Below, piece after piece: positions 43,714 to 56,356 of a DNA stretch of 64,000 nt; the stretch's first letter is position 1, and each line of letters starts with the position of its first letter. Origin of the DNA: Polytrichum commune (taxonomy: Eukaryota > Streptophyta > Polytrichopsida > Polytrichales > Polytrichaceae); assembly GCA_950295325.1 (NCBI GenBank), contig OX485804.1:22258001-22322000 (forward strand), read 5' to 3'. Made by a program: the position numbers and the translations under genes. Below the pieces are notes generated by a model. That model was given only the letters and a program-made list of their open reading frames with translations, ran no database searches and had not been told where the DNA came from.

Positions 43714-45879
43714 GACAAAACCGTGGATTTGATCCTTCTATGAGAAAGCTTTATATCAAGAGCTCCTTAGCTCATCATGTATTGGAGTCTATTTTGAATG
43801 CAAATTCTAGGACCTCCTTTTTACACTTTTTGCACTCTGAGAGAAATTTAGGATCTACAATAGGGTAAGCACATGGGACTCAATATCCTAAATCTCGGAT
43901 TGGCCTATGTAAGGCTAGCTTGGTCCACCCTTCTTAGTAGGATAAGTTAACAAGCCGGTTTTGAATAACCTGACACCACTCCTTGCGTACCATAATTTAA
44001 GCAACAAGAACTCTTTGGGTGACTTTGTGTTAATTCTCATTAATTTAAGGATTTAGTTTACGAATAAGTCTAAGAAGTCATTGGACTTTAACTCTTCATA
44101 TCGAACTTTTGAAAGTCCAAGCTTGGAAAGTATGTTTGTAGACATTGTAGTGTGCTTGTTGAACTCTATACCACACTACTAACTTGTTTGCTCTAAAAAG
44201 GCTATGATTAAATGTCGACGAAAAAAAATCATCACTTCACTACCAACATATGAGTCCTTGGTAATCATCTTGCGTCACTAAAAGAATTACGTAATTCTAA
44301 CAATATGGTAGATTTGTATATTTTCCAGTGATGTAGCAACTACTAAAACTGCCAAACCCTAAATGATGTGATATGAGTGCTCTGATCTTCATCTTTAGGG
44401 GACCAAAAAGGCTAAAAATGCTCTAAGATGTGTTGAAAAATGACAATTTCAAAGGCTTTTGATGATTATTTACAAAACAAATTCGAGAGGCACCAACAAA
44501 GAATCACATCCATGCAGTAAAAGGCCATATTCAAAAATTATAGTCATAGAAACAATAACTTTGAAAAATCACCTCATTGTCCTTAAATACGCTGGTCAAA
44601 CTTGAATTCTACTTTGAAGAGGATTTTGATTGTTTAGAACACAACCACTGAAATAAAGTTTCAAACATCCACTCTCTATTGCACTTTAAAAACAAATGTA
44701 ATTTAAATTATATATATATATATATATATGTATGGTGCATGTAATGTAAGGTAGATGTGCGTAAGTCCACCAAGATGTGGACTTTGCTAATTGTCTCGCA
44801 TTAATTGCATGATTCATATCGTATGTGAGAAGTGGATGTAGAGAGGAAAACATGCAAATAACACACATCTGCCTTATCTTAACTCTTTCATTCTAGAGAG
44901 AATCCCACAAGTTCTTCCTAGAAAAGAGAAGTCATTGTGGAGCCAATTATGTCTTCATCTAGGGGCCCCACTTGGCATGAAGACTCTATGATATTTTCGG
45001 AATAGATAAGTGCAAATCTCATTCGATTTTCAATTTGATTTCAAGCAAAACGATGCTTTGAAGTTTTGAGAAGCTTGTAGAAGGTCACTTAGATTTGAAG
45101 AAGGGAGCAAATATTTATATTCAGGGTGTTGCCTGGTGCAAGGGTCATCCATCTTTAGTAGTGCAACAAGTTATAACACCTGGAACCAAAAATGTTTCAA
45201 AATTGGTATCAAGCTCATTGTGAGAAACACTCATCGCTTAGTCAATGAACTTTGACCACCTCTAGAATAGGCATAAGAACTCCAAATTTGCACATATTAA
45301 TGATGTTTATAACACTTTCTATTTATATCAAACACCTTCATCCATCCCCATCCAAATTTGGAAAAACAAGATTTTTATTGGTTGCCCAATTAGGGGACTT
45401 CAACTTTGTGACCGTTGGACCTTCTCAACTTCAGTTAAAACAAAAAGATAGTTCTTCCTAGATCTTTGTACCGGAGTTGGTTTCCACACACAAGTGGCCG
45501 ATTATAAAATATAATGGTGATAGTGGACTAAATATCCCTCAACATGAAGGGTGGTGTGAAAGTTCCAAGCTGAATTGCACCCTATAGCAACAAGGTATGT
45601 GTGCTTTGTTTGGTTTGTCTTTCATGTTCTCCAACTTCCACCCATTGTGTATACACAACACAACTTGTGTTGCATTAGCAAACCTAAGATGGAGCATCGA
45701 CAAACTTTGGATTGAAAACCTAACCTCCCCTTATTTAGTTATGGTTATTGAGAGTGCACATTTGTTGACTTCTTGACTAAATACATAAGTCCTCCCAATT
45801 GTGTTCATTATTGAGTGTGGAGTGGTGAATAAAATGCGAAGATGTAGTCCAAGTAGATCTCTTTTTAAACGCGCATCTT
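43714..45879. other. AT-rich intergenic DNA
   Basis: No gene was recognised. A (TA)n run lies at about 44709-44729. TTGGTATCAAGCTC at 45205 is a second weak match to a Met-tRNA primer-binding site. Confidence 0.35.
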
Positions 45880-46322
45880 TATGGTGTTCGTTCTGTGAAC
45901 TTTACCAAACCAAATAGCATCCACATACCGTAAACTATTAAGCTAAATGAGTCTTAAGTGGCTCCAATTCTTAACCAAACCCCTAAAACTGATTGGTGTG
46001 TGGTTTAGTGAGGATCAAAGAGCAAACACCATAAAGACACACTTTCAAAAGAGACCAAAGTACGTCCTCAAAGATATAAGTAACTACCTTACACTCAACA
46101 GTGAGCTCAATTGGAAGGACCTATGTATCCAGTCAAGAAACCAACAAACATGCACTTTCGATAATCGTAACGAAAATCATGGGAGGTCCGATTCTCAATC
46201 CAGTTTTTGCATACGTTTCATCGCAGATTTGCTAATGCAACATGAATTTTGTTGTGTAATTCTAATCGGTAGAAGTCGGAGAGCACGGGGAAACGGAACC
46301 AAATAAAACTCCCACATTCCTT
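45880..46322. repeat. Dispersed repeat, copy B, upstream of the MYB gene
   Basis: Same-strand match to 12600-13017. It contains a 119-codon open frame (45947-46306) that is not conserved in copy A, where the same frame has several stops. It ends about 540 bp before the MYB start codon and so may form the distal part of that gene's promoter. Confidence 0.6.
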
Positions 46323-46859
46323 AGTTGGAAGAGTTGGTTTTGTGGAGCTTAGGAGAGGAGGGATTGAGGGAAGGGAAGGGAAGGCAAGTGGGGGGGGGGG
46401 GGGGGTCCCATGAGTGGCGGGGGGATGCGCAAGAGGCGGGCGCACAACACATGAGGGCAGGGCTGGGGCCGCCACGTGCGCTGCATGGCCCCCAGCCTCC
46501 CTCTCTCTCTCTCTCTCTCTCTCGCCCTTGGATGGATGCGATGGCCATTCCCTCCCCTTCTCCCCCCGTACTCCCCGCGCCCCCTTTGCGTGCCCCCCCC
46601 CCCGGTCCCGCCCCTCCCTTTCCCAGCTCGCCCGCGCGCTCCCTTCTTCGTCATCTCTCTCTCTCCACCTGAATGTGTTGCAGCTTCATCGACGAAAATC
46701 GCTCCACACACCAGCAGCGTCAATTACACGGCACGAGAACGGCGTCGATTGCGTGCGGTGCTGTTCCGTGGATCCGGCCATGGCTGTCGGCTGACGGGAT
46801 TCGCGCTGCTGCAGGAGGTGACGACGCCACGTGAGGCTAGGATTTGCATTGTGACGACC
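46323..46859 (+). promoter_or_regulatory. GC-rich leader and promoter of the MYB gene
   Basis: The region contrasts with the AT-rich flanks. It has a run of 16 G (46390-46405), a (CT)n tract (46499-46523), C-rich blocks at 46560-46620 and a CT-rich patch at 46655-46668. Pyrimidine-rich tracts like these are common near plant transcription starts. A frame open from 46476 runs into the MYB frame, but the family's fixed MGR-PCC start is at 46860. Confidence 0.5.
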
Positions 46860-49800
46860 ATGGGCAGGGCGCCATGCTGCGAGAAGGACAGCGTCAAGCG
46901 AGGGCCCTGGACACCCGAGGAGGATACCAAGCTGCTTGCCTGCATCGCGCAGCACGGGACTGGCAGCTGGCGGACACTGCCTAAGAAAGCTGGTATACTT
47001 ACACAGCCGGGGCCCCGAGTCTCTAATTCATCATACAGCTCCGTGGAGTCACTGGGAAAAACTACTACGTATACTCCTGCTGCTGCTGCTACTACTACTA
47101 CTACAACAACTACAGAAGTCTAAGAAAGTCATGACAAAGTAGGACAGGTGAAGGGGGGGGGGGGGGACTTGGTCTCAAGCGCTGATGTTCAGACGTTGAT
47201 TAAGGTCGAGTTTCGAGAAGAAATGCGGTGAAAAGTTTAGAGGCATGTTGATGACTTGTGAGGAGTGCTGCAAGGGGAGTAGGGCCGTAGTATGTGAGCT
47301 GGAAGACTGTATTGGTTGCTTGAGGCTCCTCAGTAGGAATCTGTGTAGCTCCTGAAGAGTGTTGCAGTGCATCCACCAGAATAGCTGATATTCATCTTCT
47401 CAATTTCATGCAGCGTGCAACCTTGCGAGCAAATGTGAAGCAAAATTATTAAATCCTTTACGAGAACAAGACCGAGTGTTCCTGGTGCATTGAGTGCATG
47501 TCTCGATCGCGAGTTCGCAAAAGTGATAATTCGAGACAAACGCTCAGGAAAGTTTGTCTGTCAGTCTGTCCTGTGGCTCGGTGGAGCTGGAGTATGTGTT
47601 ACAAGTGCGAGCAATAATTAGAGGTGAAAGAAACCTGATTAGTGTCAGAAGTGTCATTCAAGTGTGGAGAGGATGCTCACAGCTTCTCATCCACTTCCAA
47701 TTGAACAACATTAAGCGTAGCACACGCAAGCCAATATATCACCGTATCACGAGATAGCGGCTATGTACTGCTTGTTATCAATTGCCGACCTGAATTGGAT
47801 AATATGATCGCGACTGGAATTAAAACAAGAATGATATGAGAAACTGGATGGATTTCACAGGATTGCAGAGGTGTGGAAAGAGCTGTAGGCTGCGCTGGAC
47901 AAACTACCTGCGGCCGGACCTCAAGCATGGACGCTTCACCGATCATGAGGAACAACTGATTGTCAACCTTCATGCAGCTCTAGGCAGCCGGTCAGATTCG
48001 CGAACCTTTAACCAATTAACCTGCAGATCAGACCTCGTCATTACTTTCTTCTTGAAACAAGGTTCATAATCATCATCAGCATGCCCCTGCCTTTTAGACT
48101 AGTCTGTCTGTGTGTGCTCTAATCCATTGGAATTTAGTCGCACCTTTTAATAATTATCATCCATCTTCTATTTCTCCATCAGTGTTTACATTTGTTCTAC
48201 CATCTTAGCGTTCTATGACCACCTGAGGTTGTTAGGCTTCCTCCGTACACTGATTCAATCCTCCTCCATGCTAACATTTTGCCGCTACTTTCAGCACAAT
48301 TGCTGATTATATTGCAAGTGGCAGGACGTCCTGTAGTGAGAAACATGAGACACGGGCTACTGTGCTGGCCAAGTCTACAATACCTGGCGAATACTTAATG
48401 AATGTCCTTTAGAAACGGGATCTGGACTCTCAGTCGATAGATAACGGTTGTCCTCGTAACGCTCGTGTTTAATTAACCAGTAGAGTGCTCCAAAAAGACG
48501 CACGTCATACGCTCTTTAAGAACTATGACCTCTCTTCCAATGGATTGTCATTGGCTCTTGTGAATTAGCTCAGACTGCTAAAGTTCACGAGGATGTGCTG
48601 GTGACAATGTCATGTACGCTTGTACTTTTGAGCATCATATAAATGGATCAGCGACTTGTCAACAGGTTTGGCTAAGGAGTTGCACTCCCCGTGGTCTAAC
48701 TTCGCGTTTCTTAACGCAAGCTCGGACGATTAAAAGAAACTGCATTCTGTTTCTTTGATCTCTTTTTTTAGAGAGCACCTAAGTAGATCAGGCGCTTATC
48801 AAGAGCTTTTTAGGGGCTTCTAAGGGAATTCGATTCTCACTGCCTTTTTTAACGCAAGGTCAACGATTAAAAAAAAGAAAAACTCCATTCTGTTTCTCCT
48901 TTTTGAGCACCGAAGTAGACCAGCGACTTCTCAAGAGCTTTTGGATCTTACCCGTGTCTTAACTGGTCGGACGAAGAAATTTCCATTGCCGTATTTGACA
49001 ACTTGAACGACGCAAATCTAGATTAGCATTCTATCAAAATCTCCTTAACGAATTCCCTTTTACATGTTCGTTACTCCCCGTTTTGAGAAGAAATTCGAAG
49101 GTAGGAATCAACCTTCCACTCCTTTGCTCTTGTGTACAGCTCGACTCCGTGGCATTTTGCAATATCCTCGTAGCCAATACGTTAACCATGCTCTCACTCT
49201 TTTTCTGGTCAAAGTAAGACTTGTTATTTCGGTTCTTTAGATTATGAGCAGCACATATGTATGTTGCCACCTTGTTCAACAACTGTTCAGCAAAGACGAT
49301 CTCGTCGTAAATTTCTTAGAGCAGAGAGGATGTCTCAGGAGTGACATTCTCATGAACTCAATTTTGCACCCTTGCTCGACTTCGAACCGAGAAAGAGATG
49401 AACTGCTGAGACGCAACGTTCTACAACACTTTTGTGAAGGTGCAATAGGAGCTTTAATTCAGTTAAGGACAATTAGATCCTTAACATGGACACTGTATGT
49501 CAATTGAACTTTGATTGGTTTAAACAGTTCAATTCAAATACCTTCAGGTAGAACTAAGGATCATCCCAAATAAAGAGGTAAACATTCTACTGTCGGTAGT
49601 ATATTCCATTAAGATATAAACGTCCGGCAGCCGGCCTGAGCATCCCTAGACAAATAGTTACTGAGGGGCAGCGTCCATGGGTCCATCTGCTTTGAATATT
49701 TTCTTTTACAAATCTGACCACATATCTGAAAAATTTATGAGGCCAGATTTCCTTAGATCTGGCTGTAGCTACCGCACAAGGCTTCTCTCGCATCCCAAAT

Positions 49801-52298
49801 TCTTTCATGGCCCCTGCTATTTTCAGGGAGGCGAGAATGGAGGATCCACCTTCCTTCCTCTCTGTGATAGACAATCTGGCCTCATCGATATTTCTTGGAT
49901 CTGGCCTCCATTTCTCACAACGCTACTTTCTGTCATCATAGAACTTCCCTCAGCTCCTGTCAGCTAATTCATTGTTGGAGTAGGGGCTGGGTAGGATTGG
50001 GTTTTTTCCGTGGGCTAGTATGGAATATATACGGTTTTAAGATGATCGTAGACCAGCTCAAATCATTCACATGACTGTTGATTGTTCTGGAGCTCCTATA
50101 ACAGAACGATGCAGGTTATATAGTTGTGATCCCAGCACACATTTAAAAGTTCTTGTTGATGGTTACGCCATGAAAATTGTCTACAGAAATCATTCATGAA
50201 TTCGAATAATTCATGCCATGTTTTCAGACACACGAGGTTCATAAGCAATGTTTGGATTGAAGCAGAATTTCAAAATAACATTCTGTGAGTAAATGCTGCA
50301 CATGTTGCAAGTGGTGTATATAATATTCCAATTTTGACATAGTGCACTCGGAGTTTTCCAAGTAACATGATCCATATCAGATAGCAAATGTGTTATGCAC
50401 ACCTCGATTTCCCTACAATCTGGTTGCATTTGACTATAAGACATCGACATCGTAGCTGACATTCTAGATTACCGAAGTAGGTAAGTTCATTGAAAGGGTC
50501 AGAACTGTGGAAATTTATTTCAAGGAGGTCAGTTGAGGGTTATTTTGAATGTTTCATTTTGAGTGATATTTCTTGATAAGCTCACCAGTGACCAGTTTTC
50601 ACATCATTTTTTTGTGAGCCAGTGACTTGCTTATGAGGACGAGAAATGGCTGTAATTCCGATTTTGGAACCTGGGCGTGCAGGTGGTCTCTCATTGCTGC
50701 ACAATTGCCTGGACGAACGGACAATGATGTGAAGAATTACTGGAATACGCGCCTCAAGAAGAAATTGTGTGAAATGGGCATCGATCCCATTACGCACAAG
50801 CCCATCTCCCAGCTTCTAGCAGATCTTGCTGGCAGTATGGCACTCCCTAAAGGGGGCGAAATTGCTGAGGCTGCACTTGGATGTTTCAAGGATGACATGC
50901 TAAATGTCCTCATGAGGAAGCGACCTGATTGGCAATTGGAAGGTTCTAATATTGCAGTGCCACCCCCAACACATGGCATCTCAATAGGGCGACAATCATG
51001 GGATATGGTTGCTGGCCCTCGGGCTTTTGTCTCCCAACCAAAGTCTGTCATGACAAGCACATACAACTCAAGCGTCAATGAGCAATGTAACCCAAGGTTG
51101 ACCAATCAAAATCTTCAAGTCGATGCCGTTGTCCAGAAGATCAAGTATAGTTTGTCAAGAGCTGTTCAATCGAATGAGGTAACCGAGTTCAATACAAATG
51201 TTACACCATTCTTATTTATTGTACACCATTTTGAGAATTAAAATGTTTTCACAGTTGAATTTATATTTTCTCAGTAGGATGTCTGGTTGATGTCTGATGA
51301 TCCAGCAAGAAAATGAAGCTACTAATCGTTGCGATCTATGATGCGAATAATTATAAGTACACTATATCTCGTTGTTGACATATAACTTTCATCTGTATAC
51401 AAATATGTTTCGAATTCAAGGTTGACACTCTCAATCATACTCCGCTAATGAGACAAACATGGAAAAAAAAGGAGATTCCAGTCAGGATAACATCTTATCT
51501 TACCAACCTTTATTGCAACTTAACATTCTTATAGGTCCAACTTGGTGCGGATATCATGAAGCCAAGGGAAGAATCATTGTCTCAAAATATGGCAGTCATG
51601 AGTGGACGATATTATCGAGGAGAGGGAGGAAGTCCCGGTAATTCACCACAACCTCTGAATCAATCATTGATTGGAAAGAAAATCTGAATAAAATTTTATT
51701 GCATACTCCCAAACTCAAACGTTTTTGTCTATTTCCTACAATGTCCCTGGGACTACCAAGAAAATGCAGAACCGCACAAATTAAATTTCTCCCAATGGTG
51801 GAAAGCCAGATGTAACTCAACTTGCTTCTTCAGCGACATGTAAGGATATGATAATCAACAGAATTTTGATAATCTGACATCACTGTTTATGCACTCATCA
51901 TTGCTTGGAAGGAGGCCTGGCTATCTCATGAATATATGTAGCTTACATAAAATTCATAACATCATAAATCTGTGATGTTGGCAGGTATGGCAGTAGGAGG
52001 AGAAAATTGCACAATCCAAACTCTACAAATGCCATGCATGGTTGATACACCTCAGATGTTTACCAATCTTTTGTGTGATCAACAAGAAACAAGCACCAGA
52101 AGCCATTGCCAAGAGAGTCCGAGCAGCAACACCCATGTTCCCACAAGCTGCGAAATGGAACCTTGGAGCCCAAGTCCAAGTGGCAGTAGCTGCAGTAACA
52201 CGAGCCTTGTCAATGGTGATGTGTCAGGGCTTGAAAAGGTGCTCAATTCAGACGTCTTTTTGTGGGACTTCTCAGAGCTCGGCTCCATAATGAGTTAG
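46860..52298 (+). CDS. R2R3-MYB transcription factor, MYB80/MYB35 (tapetal) type
   Basis: Five exons give 391 residues: 46860-46992, 47861-47990, 50683-51178, 51535-51637, 51985-52298. The first two introns are at the usual R2R3-MYB positions, and exon 2 has the usual 130 bp. The R2 repeat has W17, W37 and W57; R3 has F70, W89 and W108. DNA-contact helices read [20 protein letters not shown] and [41 protein letters not shown] and [17 protein letters not shown] match Arabidopsis MYB80 (formerly MYB103), with MYB35/TDF1 the next closest (from memory). Those factors control tapetum development and spore or pollen wall formation. The C-terminal half is Ser-rich and ends [14 protein letters not shown], an acidic/hydrophobic stretch that may activate transcription. 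Exon 4 rests on splice sites and phase only and is the least certain. Start chosen at the conserved MGRAPCC. Confidence 0.93.
47083..47120. repeat. Trinucleotide repeats in MYB intron 1
   Basis: CTG, CTA and ACA triplet runs lie 90 bp inside intron 1. They are followed by 14 G at 47153-47166. Confidence 0.9.
48646..48955. repeat. Tandem repeat in MYB intron 2
   Basis: Units start at 48646, 48786 and 48918 (third partial) and are about 135-140 bp long. Shared blocks are GATCAG-CGACTT-TCAA, TTAACGCAAG, ACGATTAAAA, CATTCTGTTTCT and GAGCACC-AAGTAGA. No coding signal. Confidence 0.65.
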
Positions 52299-53999
52299 AT
52301 TTATTATGTTCATACAGGTGCAAAAGGAAATGCTAGAATGCGAGCAAAAACCTGAAGGAGAAAAATAGGTCTTGTGAAGGTAACCCTTGATCCCCATCCC
52401 ATGATAGTCATCCTCACTCGATTCTTGAGCCTCTTGTAAAACGAGAAGCTCCTTTTTTCTTAAACGCTGCAACTATAGATTTCCACTTGAACCAAATCGT
52501 TAAGTCAAGGATACTAATTAAGATGGTCATATGCCCTTCACATATGACCGCTATTCTTCGCAAATAAATTAACACCCCTAGCTGATACTTTACAATGTAA
52601 TATACCCGGTTGCCACCCTTTGGACACCCCACAAGGAAGTAGAGAAGTAAAGACCACCTTTTGTCAAATCTCAAGGACAGTCTGATCATTGCATCGAGTG
52701 CCTTCAGATGACACAGTTTCGTTTTATTGCTTGTTGAATAGCAAGACCAAACACCACCAACCCCATGGACTTCCAAGCAATGTAGGTACGTTACTTCCCG
52801 GGGATCCTGCAAACCTTTAGCAATATGATTTCCATGCAATAAATTTCTGATGATACTTAGTACTCTTTGAAATCTACACACAGTGCGGGGTTATCAAATT
52901 TGCGATCTTCACCGTATGATTATTGTCTGATTGGCCCTTCAATTACTTGCGCATCAATTTTGCCTCTATCCATTTCAAGTACATGTATGATATTGTAATG
53001 AATAGCCTAGCTACGACCTCGCTGACAACCGGTAGGTGGTTAGGGTACTCTAAATGAACTCTTGATGATGAACTTATCTGAAGCCAAGAAAAATGAGATT
53101 AATAAAGAGGCACAAGAGCAAAGTAGGCTGGTGGTTACTCTGCAGACGTGTCCTCAAGTAGGACAAAAGTGTTTTTTATTTTTATGCCAACACCTGCTGA
53201 ATAAACTCATACAAAAAACCTTGAAAGAGTCCTTACTGACTCATGCAGCACATGACCACTCATTTGTTCTTGTTTTATTTAGTTTGTTGCTTTGCGATAT
53301 GTTTTTGTTCATCACCCAGTGGAAGCGTCTCTCAACAAGCAGGCGTGCAGGTTTGTCACTCTGGTAAAATTACAGCACTCACACTGCTTTCCATCATTGA
53401 AAGTAACGTAGAGAAAACTGTGAATGAGGGTCATCTTTTGGAACCTTCGATCCACTAGAGTGGGGATTCAAGAAAATGTGGCCCACATAAATATCACAAA
53501 ATGTTGAAGTTCGGGGCTAGGAGTTTTAGGGTTAATGAATAGTGTCTTGTGAACTACATACATGTAGCTATTTACTCCCAAACACTGTTTTGGACAAACC
53601 AATTCTCCAATACAATAGGAACTTTCCTTTATTTTTTCCACAAAATTCCCCATATTTTTGTCCACGAAGCTTAAAAACTCACATACAAAGGTTTCTTTGA
53701 TTTTATCTTCAAGTAAATCTGGTGTTTGTTTTGGAAAACTTGACAAAATCATATTGAACATTTTTGCAGACTTGGAGTTTCTCTTTTTGTTTATATATTT
53801 TGTAGATTACATGATAGTAGAAATTTCTGAAGTATGGTTAGGGTCACCAATATAATGGATGGAATTGGTACCATAGCAACTATTTTCTCAAATAAAATGT
53901 ATATGTACAAACTTGGTTGATTGCAATCTATATACAACAGAAGACATGGTGGTGGTGATGATGGCCTACCATCCCCCATCATTCTCGAGCCATGTTGTC
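52299..53999. other. Downstream flank of the MYB gene with one long minus-strand frame
   Basis: On the minus strand, 52881-52414 is open for 155 codons (MCRFQRVLSIIRNLLHG... to ...TRGSRIE). It has no motif I recognise and no clear splice context. It may be a chance frame or a repeat-derived fragment. Nothing else was identified in this stretch. Confidence 0.25.
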
Positions 54000-54100
54000 A
54001 AAAAAATTAAAAATTAAAAAATCAAAAAATCCTATGAAATAAGGTCACATGTCAAAGATTTTGTATAAGAAAATTCATGTTACCAAAAGGTGGAAAGATT

Positions 54101-54112
54101 GGGGGGGGGGGG
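54101..54112. repeat. Poly-G run
   Basis: Twelve consecutive G beside a G-rich, (GT)n-containing stretch (54150-54310). Confidence 0.95.
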
Positions 54113-54730
54113 ATGATGGCTACAAAAGATGTGTATGATATGGGGAATTTGGTGTGGCAGCCATGGGATGGATGGGGGTCATAGGGGGCATGTTGGCAGG
54201 TCATGTGCATGTGTGTGTGTGTCGGGGAAGGGGGGCTTATGGGTATGGGCATACATGCATGTGGCAAATATGCATGGGCATGGGGGGCATATGGCTGCAT
54301 GGGCTTAGAGGGTTGAGGTGGCTATATGCACATGTGCAATGTGTCGGGACAAAACATGTCCAAGCTAGTTTTTATTACATAATTTTTTGGTGTATCATAC
54401 ATGTAACCAAGAATGAAGACATGAACAATTTATGGACATCCAAAAAGTCACATCTATGTTTTGGTTTTCTCAACTATACATGTGTAAGCATGCCTAATAA
54501 GGTTAATTATTTTGATTGGACACTCATGTTTGAGTGGTGTGTGGTGTATTGTGCATCTAAATCCAAACACCAAAAATACCCATGTTAAAAAATATTGAAA
54601 CGAAGAAGAATTTCTATGTGCTCATAATTTGTTAGCCATACTAAGTTCAATAGTCAACACAAATGTCTACATACATATAGATTTGCTAACAAATCAAAAA
54701 GCACATGAGCACATTATCAAATTCAAGGGA

Positions 54731-55200
54731 CGAACATGAAAGTTGAACTTGCTATTTATGAAATTAAGGTGTATATTTTTTGAATTCTTAAAGTGAAAGT
54801 TAAAACTTATGGATGCCTTTAATGGATGCTTCTTTAAGATATGTGTATTTCAAACTTTGACATGCATTCATACATCGATATCCATTATAGGTCACAGTTT
54901 ATGAAAGGTGCAAGGCACCTTCATTGCATGTTTAATATCCTAGGAGAAGTGGCTGCGAAGTGTGTTTTAAATTAGCTTATCTTAAAACCACTCGACCTTT
55001 TAAATTCTGAAAATGAAAGTCATAGATAGCATGGAGGGATATTTTGTGAGTTCTAAAATGATATTTTGAAAGTCAATTAGATTCCAAACTTTGATACATA
55101 CCTATACGTTAGAATCCATTATAGGTCATGGTTCATGAGAGGTGCAATCACCTCAATTAATCGCGTGTTGAATATCCTAGGAGAAGTGGGTGCGAAGCTA
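54731..55200. repeat. Two-unit tandem duplication, about 235 bp each
   Basis: Units at about 54731-54966 and 54967-55200 share ATCCATTATAGGTCA, CATGAGAGGTGCAA-type and AATATCCTAGGAGAAGTGG blocks in the same order. AT-rich and non-coding. Confidence 0.6.
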
Positions 55201-56100
55201 GAACCCTCAAAAAAATGGTCCGTTTTAGGCTTGCTTAGGGGTTGTTTACACTACGGACCGTGAAGTCATCCCAAGGCCCTATAAAATCTATGATTGGTTG
55301 TTGAACTCGTCCCGAGACCACTTCAGTCTACACCTAGGAAAAAATGTCAAACTAACCATGAAGTTCAAGGTCCCCAAAAGACATATAATAGGCCTACATT
55401 ATCCACCAACATGGTCCAACGGGTTTTACGGTGGGAGAGGCAAACAAGGTGCCTCTTAAGAGAAGATGAAGAGAAGAGAAGACCAAAAAACAAATGATCG
55501 ACTTGAGATAATAATAATAAAAATAAATAAAAATGCCAATTTTGAACATATATTAAAAAAAATCAGCACCTTCACTTTTTGGTGCATGGTCATACCTCTT
55601 GATCCACATTTGGTTTACACCTAGTGAGGAGTCCAATGGCTTTGTAACTCGATTTAAAAAAAAATCGAACCTTGGAAGTTGAACCATCAAATTGGACAGT
55701 GGGAAAAGACCATCTTCCATATATATGGTCCGACTTCACGGTCCATGGTGGTAAATTAACCAGCCCTTCAATTCACCCTTGACCTTGGGTGGTATTGGTG
55801 GCGGCCTTCAAGACAAATAAAAGCACGGATAAGTCAATGCCTTGGTGTGCGCCGTGCAAGCCATAAGTTACGTGTTAAACTTAAGCAACAGCTTGACGAA
55901 AACCTTGCAGCAAGTTGCAGCATGGTCACGAGCTAGGTTAATATATATTCAACGTAGTTAGTCGAGTCGTCTCGAATCTCCACCCAATCCAATTCAAATT
56001 TCCAAGTTCTTGGCTCCCGGCCTCTCCATGCCAGTCCCAGTCCCAGTCCCATGCCAGTCCCTACATATATATAACATCATAACTTACATGATGCTCCTGT
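55201..56100. other. Intergenic DNA
   Basis: No gene was recognised. The last hundred bases become more GC-rich and contain a tandem CCAGTCCCAGTCCCA stretch near 56031-56058. Confidence 0.4.
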
Positions 56101-56356
56101 CATGGTGGCAGATTCATCTGCCTGCCTGCCTGCCTGCCTCTGACAAGCTTGTCGCGAAGCCTGCTTTCAGATCAAAGTAACCCTGGCCTCTGCCAAATAA
56201 TGGCCGGCCGGCCGGCCCTCCCTCTGCCACGCATTTTCAAGTAGCTCTAGTTAATTACTGCGGCCTTTCGGAGTGCGTCCGTCGAATGAGTAACTTATAC
56301 AAACCCCGCTCGCGCGCGCGCTCGGATTGATTTGGCTTGCAAGCTACGATACTTAC
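56101..56356. repeat. Cluster of short GC-rich repeats
   Basis: In order: (CTGC)n at 56117-56138, (GGCC)n at about 56201-56217 and (CG)n at 56306-56321. They immediately follow the candidate exon in its reading direction, so they would lie in its first intron. Confidence 0.8.

Noticed and set aside
45947-46306. 119-codon frame in dispersed repeat copy B as a retroelement reverse-transcriptase fragment
   Set aside because: The related copy at 12600-13017 has several stops in the same frame and no RT motif was seen in either.
46218-46794. Several overlapping Pro/Arg/Ser-rich frames on both strands
   Set aside because: All arise from the CT, poly-G and C-rich tracts of the MYB leader; no homology and mutual overlap.
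46476-47123. 215-codon plus-strand frame as a separate protein
   Set aside because: Its end is MYB exon 1 read into intron 1, and its beginning is CT/C-tract leader; the MYB start at 46860 explains the only conserved part.
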